DNA of 64,000 nucleotides, taken from positions 1 to 64,000 of the forward strand of contig JAPLCA010000016.1 of assembly GCA_026392465.1 (NCBI GenBank), in the 5' to 3' direction. Under the pieces are notes generated by a model. It saw only the letters and a program-made list of their open reading frames with translations, was not told the DNA's origin and searched no databases. The stretch is from Propionibacteriales bacterium (GTDB taxonomy: Bacteria; Actinomycetota; Actinomycetes; Propionibacteriales; Nocardioidaceae). The translations under genes were made by a program, and so were the position numbers. Numbering within the stretch: position 1 is the stretch's first letter; every line of letters starts with the position of its first letter. This document shows positions 41,561 to 50,300 of the stretch, piece by piece.

Positions 41561-44313
41561 GCAGTGAGCTCCTTGTTGAGTTGGTCGAGGAGCTCACCGG
41601 CATTGTCGCCAAGGTCGCGCAGCGCACCGTCTACTCCACCGCGTTCGGTGAAGGGGGCCTCGTCGAGGTCATCGGCGGTGATGCCGGCGGAGGCGGCGAT
41701 GACGGCGACCATCCGGTCGAGCCACCACCTCTCGGTCTCGTTGAACGTCACGCCGTTCTGGTCCTGCTGGGCGAGCCAGGCCGCGTACTTCTCCTGGACC
41801 CGATCAGCGTAAGGGACGAGCTCGTCGTCGACGCCGACGGTGTAGCGCATTAGCGAGACGAGGTCGGTGAGTGAGTGGCGGGTTCTAGTCCCGTCCCTCC
41901 CCCGGTAGTTCGCGCCGAGGGCGACGTAGGCATCCCAGATGAAGTCGGGGGTCCAGTTGTAGGGAGGTCGGGCGATGCGGTCAGCCAGCTCCTGGATCTC
42001 GGGGAAGGCGATTCGGCGCTCCTTCGCCTCCTCGATGAGCTGGATCGCAGTGATCTCGGCGCGGTGCTCGTCGAGGTACGCCTTCCAGGACTCGATGGTG
42101 GCCTTGGCGCGGTCGGTGTCCACGACGCCGTATGCGTCGATGAGCCTGTCGACGTTGACCTCGTCGATGACGCGGTCGTGGGCTCGACGGAGCTCGATGA
42201 TGCGCGTGCGGAGTTCGGGGTTGGCTGCGATCGGCTGGATGGCATGGTCGAGCAGGTCCTGGATCGTGCCGCCCGCCTCGAGGTACTTGGCCTGCGTGTC
42301 CGGGTCGACCGCGTCTACGAGGGCGCGGACGATCCTGCGCAGGGGTTGGCCGGCGACGCCGTCGAGCTCGGTGCGCTCTTCCGGACCGAGTTGCGCCTCC
42401 AGTGCGGAGAGCCGCGAGGCGAGGGTCGCGGTCTCCGATTCGGTGAGGTTGAGGGTGGCCGCCCTGTCGAGGAGCTGTTTGAGGCTGATCGACTTCTCGC
42501 GATTGAGGGGTGGCTCGACGTACTCGTGCTCGGTGACCCCGACGGCGTCGACGAGGACGAAGCGGGTCTTGTTCTCCGCGTCCGGGGTGACGCCTTGGAA
42601 GGTGGCCTTATCGACGGTGCGGGCGCCGCGGCCCTTCATCTGCTCGAAGTACTGGGCCGAGCGGACGTCGCGCATGAAGAAGACGCACTCCAGCGGCTTC
42701 ACGTCGGTGCCGGTGGCGATCATGTCGACCGTGACGGCGATGCGGAGCGTGGGGCTGGTGCGGAACGCCTGGAGCTGACCCTTAGGGTCGCGGGCGTTGT
42801 AGGTGATCTTCGCGGCAAAGTCGTTGCCCTTGCCGAAGACCTCGCGCACGGAGGTGACGATCTCCTCGGCGTGGGCGTCGTCCTTGGCGAAGATCAGCGT
42901 CTTTGGCACCGTGGAACGGCCGGGGAAGATCTCGGTGAACAGGCGGTCGCGGAATGTCTCCAGCACCAGCCGGATCTGGGACTTCGCGGTGACCGCTCGA
43001 TCGAGCTGCTTGCCGGTGTACTCCAGGTCCTCGTCGAGCTCCTTGAGACGTTCCTCGCGGGTGCGGCGGTCGACCGTGGGGACGATGGTGCCGGCCTCGA
43101 TCATCGAGCCCTGCTCGCTGATCTCGGTCTTGATTCGGTAGATGTCGAAGTCAACGTTGACGCCGTCGGCGACCGACTGGGGGTAGGTGTACTCCGAAAC
43201 CAGGTTCTGCCGGAAGAATCCGAAGGTCTGCTTGCCCGGGGTCGCGGTGAGGCCGACGACGTGGGCGTCGAAGTACTCCAGCACCCGGCGCCATACGCCG
43301 TAGATGCTGCGGTGGGCCTCGTCGACGATCACCAGGTCGAACGCCTCGGGCGGCAGGTCAGGGTTGTAGGCGACCTCGACCGGCTCGTCCGGGACGAATC
43401 CGTCGATCCCCGGGTCGTCGTCCTCGGGCACTTCTTCGTTCTTGAGGACCTTGAACACGCGCTGAATGGTGGAGATGGCGACCTTGGTGGAGTCGGGCAT
43501 GCCGCCGCGGTTGAGCTTGGCGACGTTGTAAAGCTCGGTGAACCGGCGCCCGTCGTCCGGGGTGCGGTAGTTCTGGAACTCTGCGAGCGTCTGCTCGGCG
43601 AGGTTGTTGCGGTCGACCAGGAACAGGAGGCGATCGAAGCCGCCCCACTTCAGCAGCCGGTAAGCCTCGGTGACCGCGGTGTAGGTCTTGCCGGCACCGG
43701 TGGCCATCTGGACGAGCGAGCGGTCGAACCGCTGCTCAGCCAGGCTCTTCTCGATGCCGGTGACCGCGGTGATCTGAGCGGGGCGTAGCGGCTTGGGGTC
43801 GAGGTCAGGGAGGCTTCGAACTTTCCCCCGCCACGTCGGTGCCTCGGGATCGTCCTGAGCGGCGCGGACGGTGCGAGCGAGCTTCTCCGGCTTGGGGAAG
43901 TTGAAGATCGACCGGGCACGCGGCTCCGGGTCGAAGCCGTTGGTGAAGTGCGTCTCGGTGCCTGACGCTTCAAACACGAAGGGCAGCCGGCCGTGAGTCG
44001 TCAGGGCCTTCAGCCGGACTTCAGCAGGGAGTCCCTCGGCGTACATCGCTGACTGCCACTCCACTCCCGACAGGGTGCCCTGCGGCTTGGCCTCGATGAC
44101 ACCCACGACGGCCTTGTCGACGTACAGCAGGTAGTCGACCCGCCCGTGTCCGGGCTTCATCACGACCTCGCGCACCGCGATGCCCTGGGCAGCGAAGAGG
44201 TTGAGCTCTCGCCGGTCCTGCACCACCCAGCCGGCCCGCGCCAACTGCTGGTCGATCAGGACGCGGGCACGCTGTTCGGCTGCCAGCCGCTGGGCGTTGG
44301 GATCGGCGCTCAT
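41557..44313 (-). CDS. hsdR: Type I restriction-modification restriction/translocase subunit
   Basis: A 918-residue motor-nuclease. The N-terminal nuclease has GRVDYLLY (Asp60) and VIEAK (Glu74, Lys76). The motor has Walker A GAGKT (206-210), DEAH (331-334) and GLTATPG (354-360), then VDMIATGTDVKP and MKGRGART of the second RecA domain. The C-terminal part (FIWDAYVALGANY, GVDDELVPYADRVQEKYAAW) is the helical region contacting the methylase core. It heads the five-gene operon. A 300-bp gap with hairpins separates it from the ssrA 3' end. It appears intact. Confidence 0.94.
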   Translation of the reverse strand: MSADPNAQRLAAEQRARVLIDQQLARAGWVVQDRRELNLFAAQGIAVREVVMKPGHGRVDYLLYVDKAVVGVIEAKPQGTLSGVEWQSAMYAEGLPAEVRLKALTTHGRLPFVFEASGTETHFTNGFDPEPRARSIFNFPKPEKLARTVRAAQDDPEAPTWRGKVRSLPDLDPKPLRPAQITAVTGIEKSLAEQRFDRSLVQMATGAGKTYTAVTEAYRLLKWGGFDRLLFLVDRNNLAEQTLAEFQNYRTPDDGRRFTELYNVAKLNRGGMPDSTKVAISTIQRVFKVLKNEEVPEDDDPGIDGFVPDEPVEVAYNPDLPPEAFDLVIVDEAHRSIYGVWRRVLEYFDAHVVGLTATPGKQTFGFFRQNLVSEYTYPQSVADGVNVDFDIYRIKTEISEQGSMIEAGTIVPTVDRRTREERLKELDEDLEYTGKQLDRAVTAKSQIRLVLETFRDRLFTEIFPGRSTVPKTLIFAKDDAHAEEIVTSVREVFGKGNDFAAKITYNARDPKGQLQAFRTSPTLRIAVTVDMIATGTDVKPLECVFFMRDVRSAQYFEQMKGRGARTVDKATFQGVTPDAENKTRFVLVDAVGVTEHEYVEPPLNREKSISLKQLLDRAATLNLTESETATLASRLSALEAQLGPEERTELDGVAGQPLRRIVRALVDAVDPDTQAKYLEAGGTIQDLLDHAIQPIAANPELRTRIIELRRAHDRVIDEVNVDRLIDAYGVVDTDRAKATIESWKAYLDEHRAEITAIQLIEEAKERRIAFPEIQELADRIARPPYNWTPDFIWDAYVALGANYRGRDGTRTRHSLTDLVSLMRYTVGVDDELVPYADRVQEKYAAWLAQQDQNGVTFNETERWWLDRMVAVIAASAGITADDLDEAPFTERGGVDGALRDLGDNAGELLDQLNKELTA

Positions 44314-44360
44314 AACGGCAGCAGGCTAACCCGCAGGCGGGGCGCCGTTGGCGTTTCCCC

Positions 44361-44416
44361 CGACGCGACGCGACGCGACGCAAGAACGTCCCGGCGGGTG
44401 CCCGCCGGGACGTTCT
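44361..44416. repeat. CGACG tandem repeat followed by perfect hairpin
   Basis: CGACG is repeated four times at 44361-44380. Then AGAACGTCCCGGCGGG, TG, CCCGCCGGGACGTTCT forms a perfect 16-bp hairpin at 44383-44416. It lies upstream of hsdR, between it and ssrA. It can end transcripts coming from ssrA before they enter the defence operon. Confidence 0.65.
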
Positions 44417-44464
44417 AATCCTGCGAAGAATCTTCGCTCATTCTGCGACGACCTCATTGTGGAA

Positions 44465-44502
44465 CTGCCGGGATCCCTCCGACGTCCGCTCCGCGGCACA
44501 GG
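44465..44502 (-). repeat. ssrA 3'-end-like repeat, copy B (right island edge)
   Basis: Matches copy A (33486-33523) with three mismatches. On the minus strand it reads GATCCCGGCAGTTCCAC, close to the genuine ssrA end GATTCCCGGCAGCTCCACC found 110 bp away. With copies A and C it brackets the R-M/OLD cargo. Confidence 0.55.
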
Positions 44503-44564
44503 GTGGGGCCCACTCGATTCACGGTGCTTGATTCCACCGAGCCTCGAGGACCCCGCACGACGAA

Positions 44565-44605
44565 CGAAGGCCCCGCACCGTCACGAGGACGGTGCGGGGC
44601 CTTCG
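44565..44605 (-). terminator. ssrA terminator, 18-bp perfect stem
   Basis: CGAAGGCCCCGCACCGTC, loop ACGAG, GACGGTGCGGGGCCTTCG, starting about 7 bases after the tmRNA 3' end on its strand. An outer pair, CCACCGAGCCTCGA at 44534-44547 with TCGAGGCTCGGTGG at 44603-44616, extends the dyad and overlaps the mature 3' end of tmRNA. Confidence 0.8.
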
Positions 44606-44611
44606 AGGCTC

Positions 44612-44981
44612 GGTGGAGCTGCCGGGAATCGAACCCGGGTCCTCTGGCGCTGAGTCAGGACTTCTCCGGGTGCAGTGCGTCATGTCGCTTTTCTCAGCCC
44701 CGGTGCTCGGACGAACACGTCACCGACAGGCTCAGTCACGAAAAAGTCCCGACCGCGTCACGTGACGCTACGCGGTCAGCAAGTCCCCTAGATGAGACAG
44801 ACGATCCGGGACGGGGACGCTCCCGGGTCTGCCCTTCACCAGTCGCTGTCAGGCAGCGAGGGCGAAGTCAGTGCGCTTGGAATCGGCACTTATGGGTTGC
44901 GACGAACGTTAAAGAGATGACGTCGCGTTCTCTACCCGCTTCTCCTGAGTCGAACGACCAAAGTCGAAACCGATCAGCCCC
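44612..44981 (-). ncRNA. ssrA: Transfer-messenger RNA (tmRNA)
   Basis: On the minus strand the 5' end GGGGCTGATCGGTTTCGAC (from 44981) pairs its first seven bases with the 3' end CAGCTCC next to ACC(G), forming the tRNA-like acceptor stem; the T arm is GGGTTCGATTCCC. The resume frame encodes the tag ADSKRTDFALAA then TGA (the complement of about 44847-44888), a standard actinobacterial ending recognised by ClpXP-type proteases. The encoded end is CCG rather than CCA. It rescues stalled ribosomes with SmpB, whose gene lies 3.4 kb upstream. Its 3' side adjoins the R-M island, a frequent integration site. Confidence 0.96.
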
Positions 44982-45177
44982 TCTTGAGTTGTCAACCACG
45001 CCCACCCTCGCGGGCACGGCGTCTCACCACTGTACAACCCGATGCCCCCGTCGAAGATTCCCGACGCCCGGCATCGGTGGCCAGGCACCCGCAGCAGCGC
45101 CGCTCCGGGTGCCCAGCCACCGACGTGCCCGTCCGACGGCGCTGAGGTTGCTCAGCCACCGATGAGGGGGCAGCAGA

Positions 45178-45990
45178 TCAGCCGAAGACCGACTGCGCCC
45201 ACTCCGGGTGGTCGATGAACGGGTTGCGGTTGCCCTGGTACTGGGAGTCGATGATGTCGTTGCGCCGCTGCTCCGCCGCCGACGGCGGGTCCTGCGCGTG
45301 CCACTGCAGCAGCACCGAGATCTTGCCGAGGTACGGCGTGCTGCCGTTCACCTGGTTGTTGGCCTCCAGGTCGGCGAAGCCGTCGCCGCCCTCGTACCGC
45401 ACCGCCATGTACATGACCATCCGCGCGACATCGCCCTTCACGGCGTTCGGCGGCTCGAAGGAGTCGCCGTCGGTCAGGCACGACGAGCAGTTGCTGACCG
45501 TCGACCCGCCCGTGTCGAAGTCCTTGTTGCTGCGCGTGCCGTTGACCTGCACGTCCTCCGGTCGCAGGTGGTGCAGGTCGGTGCCCGGTCCGGCGGAGGT
45601 GCCGAAGTTGCCGTGCGACTGCGGCCACACGTGCTCGCGGTTCCACTGGCCGGTGTTCCCGCCGTTCGCGGACTTCGCGCGCGAGACCTGCGAGTAGAAC
45701 AGCCGCACGTTGCTGCTGTTGTTCGGGTCCTGGTCGGTCACCTTGAGCGCCTCCCACACAGCGGAGTAGGAGATCGTCCGCTGCACCGAGATGATGTCGT
45801 GCAGCTCGCTCTTCAACGCCTCCCCGCTGAGGCCCTGGGCGCTGTCGTAGTAGCCGTCCCGCGGTGCGGCGTCCGCGGCACGCGGCACCAGCGTCAGGAC
45901 GAGCGTGAGGATGATGGTCAGGCCGGCGTACCGGGACGTGCGCCGGCTCGTGGCCGCGCACCCCCGTCCGGCTCCCCCGAGTCGGTTCAT
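45178..45990 (-). CDS. Secreted endonuclease I family nuclease
   Basis: A 270-residue exported DNase of the endonuclease I (EndA/NucM-like) family. A signal segment (GLTIILTLVLTLVPRAADA) precedes the mature domain, whose metal-finger motif is WNREHVWPQSHGNF (116-129; His120 general base) followed by GTDLHHLRPEDVQVN. A PYLGKISVLLQWHAQDPP and a QGNRNPFIDHPEWA end complete the family pattern. ATG 45990 is preferred; ATG 46008 would add six residues. A role in nutrient DNA use or extracellular DNA degradation is expected. Confidence 0.9.
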   Translation of the reverse strand: MNRLGGAGRGCAATSRRTSRYAGLTIILTLVLTLVPRAADAAPRDGYYDSAQGLSGEALKSELHDIISVQRTISYSAVWEALKVTDQDPNNSSNVRLFYSQVSRAKSANGGNTGQWNREHVWPQSHGNFGTSAGPGTDLHHLRPEDVQVNGTRSNKDFDTGGSTVSNCSSCLTDGDSFEPPNAVKGDVARMVMYMAVRYEGGDGFADLEANNQVNGSTPYLGKISVLLQWHAQDPPSAAEQRRNDIIDSQYQGNRNPFIDHPEWAQSVFG

Positions 45991-46065
45991 GGGCACACCC
46001 CACACCATCGGCGACGCGACGCGCCAGAGGGCGCGCCGGAGTTCACCGGATGGTCACACAAGCCG

Positions 46066-47442
46066 TCACGGCATGGTCGGGGCCTGCTCCGGGTCGGCCG
46101 AACGCCCGTGCACGAGGGCGGCCGCGCACGCCGACGCGACGACCAGCAGCCCGACGCACATCAACGTCCCCGCCCGGAACCCCGGCCCGAACACGTCCGG
46201 CGACGCGAAGTCGGCGCCGGCGATGCCGGCCAGCGGAGGGATCGCCGCCACCGCGAGCAGGCCCGCCGTGCGGGAGACCGCGTTGTTGATGCCCGACGCG
46301 ATCCCGGCCTGGTCGTCCGGCGCTGCCGCGAGGACCGCCGTCGTCAGCGGCGCCACCAGCAGCGTGATGCCCAGACCCAGCAGCGTCGCGCCCGGCAGCA
46401 CGTCGACCCAGAAGCTCGCGTCGGCGCCGACCCGCAGGAGCAGCAGCAGGCCGCCCGCCGAGACCAGCGGGCCGACCGTCATCGGGATCCGTGGTCCGAC
46501 CCGCTGCCCGAACGCCCCTGCCCGCGACGACAGCAGCAGCATGAGCACGGTGAGCGGCAGCGTCGCGAGACCCGCCTCGAGCGGCGTGTACCCGGCCACG
46601 TACTGGAGCTGCAGCACGAGCAGGAACATCGTGCCGCTCAACGCCGCGTAGATCGCGAACGTGCAGATGTTGGCGGCCGTGAACACGCGGTCCGCGAACA
46701 GCGACAGCGGGACGAGCGCGTGCGGCGAGCGCGCCTGGTGCACGACGAACGCCACGAGCAGCACCACGCCGACCAGCGCAGACCACCACGTCTGCTCGAC
46801 CAGGCCGTAGGTGAGGAACGCCAGCGTGCCCACGGTCAGCGCGGCACCCTCGACGTCGAGCCGGGTCTGCGCTCCGCGCGACTCCGGCACGTGCCGCAGC
46901 GTCACCCACACGACCGCCACGGCGAGGGGCACGTTGATCCAGAACACCGAGCGCCAGCCGACGGCGTCGACGAGCGTGCCGCCGACGAGCGGACCCAGCG
47001 CGGTCGTGACGCCGGCGAGGCCCGACCACAGCCCGATCGCCCGACCGCGATCCTCCGGCCGGATCGACGCCGAGATGATCGCCAGGCTCCCCGGGGTGAG
47101 CAACGCTCCCCCGACCCCCTGCAGCCCGCGGGCCGCCACGAGCACCTCGATGGTGGGGGCCACCGCGCAGAGCACCGACGCCGCGCCGAACCAGACGACG
47201 CCGACCACGAACACCCGACGTCTGCCGTAGCGGTCACCCAGGGACCCGCCCACCAGGATGAGCGCGGCGAGCGCGAGCGTGTAGGCGTTGACGGTCCACT
47301 GCAGCCCGGCGACCCCGGCCTGGAGGTCGTCGTCGACCGCCGGCAGTGCCAGGGTGACGATCGAGCCGTCGAGGAACGCCATCCCCGTCCCCAGCACCAT
47401 GGCCGCCACGAGCCACCGGCCCGCCGCGGAGTCGAGCCTCAC
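46066..47442 (-). CDS. MFS drug/metabolite transporter (DHA2, EmrB/QacA-like)
   Basis: A 458-residue major facilitator with about 14 membrane helices, as in the DHA2 group of proton-driven exporters. Landmarks are MAFLDGSIVTLALP in TM1, GGSLGDRYGRRRVF in the loop 2-3, RGLQGVGGALLTPGSLA in TM4 and GLAGVTTALGPLVGG in the TM5 antiporter motif C region. GTG 47442 overlaps the amidohydrolase stop (GTGA). No regulator is adjacent, and the substrate is not predictable; coupling with the hydrolase suggests a shared small-molecule pathway. Confidence 0.88.
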   Translation of the reverse strand: MRLDSAAGRWLVAAMVLGTGMAFLDGSIVTLALPAVDDDLQAGVAGLQWTVNAYTLALAALILVGGSLGDRYGRRRVFVVGVVWFGAASVLCAVAPTIEVLVAARGLQGVGGALLTPGSLAIISASIRPEDRGRAIGLWSGLAGVTTALGPLVGGTLVDAVGWRSVFWINVPLAVAVVWVTLRHVPESRGAQTRLDVEGAALTVGTLAFLTYGLVEQTWWSALVGVVLLVAFVVHQARSPHALVPLSLFADRVFTAANICTFAIYAALSGTMFLLVLQLQYVAGYTPLEAGLATLPLTVLMLLLSSRAGAFGQRVGPRIPMTVGPLVSAGGLLLLLRVGADASFWVDVLPGATLLGLGITLLVAPLTTAVLAAAPDDQAGIASGINNAVSRTAGLLAVAAIPPLAGIAGADFASPDVFGPGFRAGTLMCVGLLVVASACAAALVHGRSADPEQAPTMP

Positions 47443-48344
47443 GTCTCCCGCCCGAGCAGCGCGGCCCCGTTGTGCCACAGCACGCGACGCAGCCAGTCGT
47501 CGCCGAGCTCGAGCCGCTGCAGCACCTCCACCTGGTGCGCGTAGGCGTAGGGGATGTTCGGGTAGTCGGTGCCGAACAGCACCCGGTCGCCGAGGTCGGC
47601 CAGGCGGGGCCGCAGCGCTGCGGCGAGGTCGTCCGACGGACCCCAGAAGTCGACGAGCACCATCGTGGTGTCGAGCCGGACCTCCGGGAAGCGGTCGGCG
47701 AGGTCGAGGAAGGCCTCGTACTCGGGCATCCCGAGGTGCGCGACGACGATCCGCAGGCCCGGGAAGCGCTCGAGCACGCTCGCGACGCCGTCGGGACCGG
47801 TGTGGGCGCCGGGCGCCGGGCCCGACCCTGCGTGCAGGACCACGGGGGTGCCGCTCTCGGCGAGCGTGCTCCACACCGGGTCCAGCAGCGGGTCGTCGGC
47901 CGCGAAGTCGCCCACCTGCAGGTGCGCCTTGAACACCTCCACGCCCGACTCGACGAGCGCCGGCACGTAGGTCGCGGCCTCCGGCTCCGGGTAGAACGTC
48001 GCCGAGCGCAGCGCCTCGGGCACCCGTGCGGCGAAGTCGAGCGTCCAGTCGTTCATGAACGACGCGACGCCGGGGCGGTGCGCGTACGAGAGCGCCGAGA
48101 AGTGCCGGACGCCCATGGCCCGCAGGTGAGCGACCCGCTCGTCGTCGCTGCCGCGGTACGTGATCGGCCAGGGACGGCCCAGCAGCGGGCCGGCCGAGTC
48201 GAAGTAGGCCCAGACCTTCGCCAGCACCTTCGGGTGCATGAAGTGCACGTGGACGTCGAACAGCCCCGGCAGGTCGAGCGACGCCGCGAGCGCCGGCAGG
48301 TCGGCGTCGGCCAGCCCGGATCGGTCGGCGTCCGCCGAGGTCAT
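47439..48344 (-). CDS. Amidohydrolase-family metal-dependent hydrolase (amidohydrolase-2)
   Basis: A 301-residue TIM-barrel hydrolase. FDVHVHF (metal-binding His pair near residue 32), a conserved HLQVGDF segment, VVLHAGSG, VVAHLGMPE and GTDYPNIPY are the metal and catalytic positions of the amidohydrolase-2 (ACMSD-like) group, whose members hydrolyse or decarboxylate aromatic acids and lactones. No signal peptide. The start ATG 48344 is one base after the smpB stop codon, so it follows smpB directly in the transcript, and it overlaps the MFS gene by four bases. Confidence 0.85.
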   Translation of the reverse strand: MTSADADRSGLADADLPALAASLDLPGLFDVHVHFMHPKVLAKVWAYFDSAGPLLGRPWPITYRGSDDERVAHLRAMGVRHFSALSYAHRPGVASFMNDWTLDFAARVPEALRSATFYPEPEAATYVPALVESGVEVFKAHLQVGDFAADDPLLDPVWSTLAESGTPVVLHAGSGPAPGAHTGPDGVASVLERFPGLRIVVAHLGMPEYEAFLDLADRFPEVRLDTTMVLVDFWGPSDDLAAALRPRLADLGDRVLFGTDYPNIPYAYAHQVEVLQRLELGDDWLRRVLWHNGAALLGRET

Positions 48345-48821
48345 CTAGCGGATGCCCTTGATCTTGCGACCGATCTCGCGCTGCGCGTCGGCCTTCGCCT
48401 GGCGCTCGGCGAGCGCGTGCCGCTTGTCGTACTGCTTCTTGCCGCGCGCGAGCGCGATCTCGACCTTCGCGCGACCGTCCTTGAAGTAGAGCGAGAGCGG
48501 CACGATGGTCAGGCCCTTGGCCTGGATGCGCTGCTCGATCTTGTCGATCTCCTGGCGGTTCAGCAGCATCTTGCGGCGTCGCCGGGTCTCGTGGTTGGTC
48601 CACGTGCCCTGGCTGTACTCGGGGATGTGCACCTGGATCAGCCAGGCCTCACCGTTCGCGATCTCGCCGAAGCCGTCGACCAGGGACGCCCGACCGGCAC
48701 GCAACGACTTCACCTCGGTGCCCGTGAGGACCAGGCCGGCCTCGTAGGTGTCCTCGATGTGGTAGTCGTGGCGCGCCTTCTTGTTCTGCGCGATGAGCTT
48801 GCGCCCGGTCTCCTTGGCCAC
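48345..48821 (-). CDS. smpB: SsrA-binding protein SmpB
   Basis: A 158-residue tmRNA chaperone that binds the tRNA-like domain and places tmRNA in stalled ribosomes. [20 protein letters not shown], the GTEVKSLR segment and [16 protein letters not shown] are the OB-fold signatures; the tail [20 protein letters not shown] includes the conserved decoding-centre residues. The length is normal. It lies downstream of ftsE-ftsX-M23 on the same strand and 3.4 kb from ssrA, a common actinobacterial grouping. Confidence 0.97.
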   Translation of the reverse strand: MAKETGRKLIAQNKKARHDYHIEDTYEAGLVLTGTEVKSLRAGRASLVDGFGEIANGEAWLIQVHIPEYSQGTWTNHETRRRRKMLLNRQEIDKIEQRIQAKGLTIVPLSLYFKDGRAKVEIALARGKKQYDKRHALAERQAKADAQREIGRKIKGIR

Positions 48822-48871
48822 CGATCCATCCTAGTGCGTCGGGCCACACGGGCCCGGGTCGGACCGGCCCG

Positions 48872-50209
48872 TCAGAGCCAGCCCATGGGGTTCACGGTGA
48901 CGCCGTTGGCGATGACCATGAAGTGCAGGTGGCAGCCGGTGGAGTAGCCCGTGCTGCCGACGTAGCCGATGACCTCGCCGCGGGAGACCCTGGCGCCGGC
49001 GCTGCGGGCGAACCCGGACAGGTGGTTGTACGTCGTCACGATGCTCTGGCCGCGCTTGATGCCGTTGGCGAGGATGACGCGGTTGCCGTAGCCGGCGTTG
49101 TAGTACTGCTGGATGATCGTGCCGCTCGCGGCGGCGTGGATCGGCGTGCCGCAGCCGACGCCGAAGTCGGTGCCGTCGTGCAGCTTGTACACGCCGGTGA
49201 CCGGGTGCACGCGCATGCCGTAGGGCGACGTGATCGGACCGTTGACGGGGTAGGACAGCACACCGCTGTCGTCGCCGCCGGAGAGGCCGCCGTTGTTGCC
49301 GCTGCCCCCGCGTCCCTCGCGCTCGCGGGCGCGCTGACGCTCCAGCTCGCGACGGGCGAGCTCGGCCAGCTCGTTGTTCAGGCGGTTGCGCTCGGCCTCG
49401 TAGGCGGCGAGCAGACGCTCGTCCTCGACCTTCGCGGCGCGCGCCTTGCCGCTCGCGTCGGCGCGGGCGTCGACGAGCTTGCCGACCTCGGTGGCCTGCG
49501 CCTCGGCGGCGGCCTCGAGCTCGGTCATCTTCTGCAGGTTCGCGGCGGCGGCCTCACGAGCCACCGCGACCTGGTCGCGCAGCTTCTCGACCTTGTCGCG
49601 GTTGAGCCGCAGGATGACCTTGGCGGCCGCGAGCTTCTGCATGCGCGAGACCTGCGCGTCGCCGACGGAGGCGTTGAGGCTCATCCGGTCGGTGAAGGTG
49701 GAGGGGCTCTCGCCGCCGAGCAGCTCGCCGAAGGCGCGCATGCCGCGGTCGCCCTCCTGCACGGTCTGCACGGTGAACGCCTTCACCTCGTCCTCGGACG
49801 CCTTCAGGCGTCGCTCCCCCTTCTTCAGGTCGGCGACGGCCTTGTCGAGCGCGGCCTGGCTGCGGTCGAGCTCGGCCTGCATGCGGGCGTCCTCGGCCTG
49901 CGAGACGGCCAGCTGGCCGCGGGTCTTGCCGAGCGTCGCACGCGCCGACGTGAGCTTGGCCTGCGCGGCGTCGAGGGCCTTCGCAGCCTTCGCGTACGCG
50001 GCGCTGGAGGAGTCGAGCGACTTCTGCGCGCCGTCGATCTTGCCGTTGACGCCCTGCCGCTGACGCTGGAGGTCGTCCTTCTTGTCGGCCAGCACCGGGT
50101 TCGTCAGCCCGACCACGAGCGCGCAGGTCGCGAGCAGCGCAAGGGCACCCCGCCCCGCGTGGCGACGCGTGGCGGTTCGGCTGGGACGGGACGACGTGCG
50201 GTGGGACAT
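48872..50209 (-). CDS. Coiled-coil M23 peptidase (murein hydrolase, EnvC/RipC-like partner of FtsEX)
   Basis: A 445-residue exported protein. After a signal segment (ALALLATCALVVGLTNPVLA) come ~270 residues of coiled coil (DLQRQRQGVNGKIDGAQKSL onward), a Gly/Asn linker (GRGGSGNNGGLSGG) and a LytM domain with HDGTDFG, the loop GTPIHAAASGTI and HLHFMVI as zinc ligands. Placement directly after ftsX, with the coiled-coil plus LytM plan, is that of FtsEX-activated peptidoglycan hydrolases. FtsEX would trigger its cleavage of cross-linked peptides at the septum. Confidence 0.9.
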   Translation of the reverse strand: MSHRTSSRPSRTATRRHAGRGALALLATCALVVGLTNPVLADKKDDLQRQRQGVNGKIDGAQKSLDSSSAAYAKAAKALDAAQAKLTSARATLGKTRGQLAVSQAEDARMQAELDRSQAALDKAVADLKKGERRLKASEDEVKAFTVQTVQEGDRGMRAFGELLGGESPSTFTDRMSLNASVGDAQVSRMQKLAAAKVILRLNRDKVEKLRDQVAVAREAAAANLQKMTELEAAAEAQATEVGKLVDARADASGKARAAKVEDERLLAAYEAERNRLNNELAELARRELERQRAREREGRGGSGNNGGLSGGDDSGVLSYPVNGPITSPYGMRVHPVTGVYKLHDGTDFGVGCGTPIHAAASGTIIQQYYNAGYGNRVILANGIKRGQSIVTTYNHLSGFARSAGARVSRGEVIGYVGSTGYSTGCHLHFMVIANGVTVNPMGWL

Positions 50210-50300
50210 GGGACCTCGGCCTTGGGGAAGGAGAACTGCGAGGTGACCCGCGCGAGGCGGGTGGTGCAGGTGTTACTGGTGTGACTCTAAGCCATCACGG

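Noticed and set aside
44361-44380. CGACG tandem repeat as a possible CRISPR or origin iteron
   Set aside because: Only four 5-bp units without spacers; too short and simple for either.
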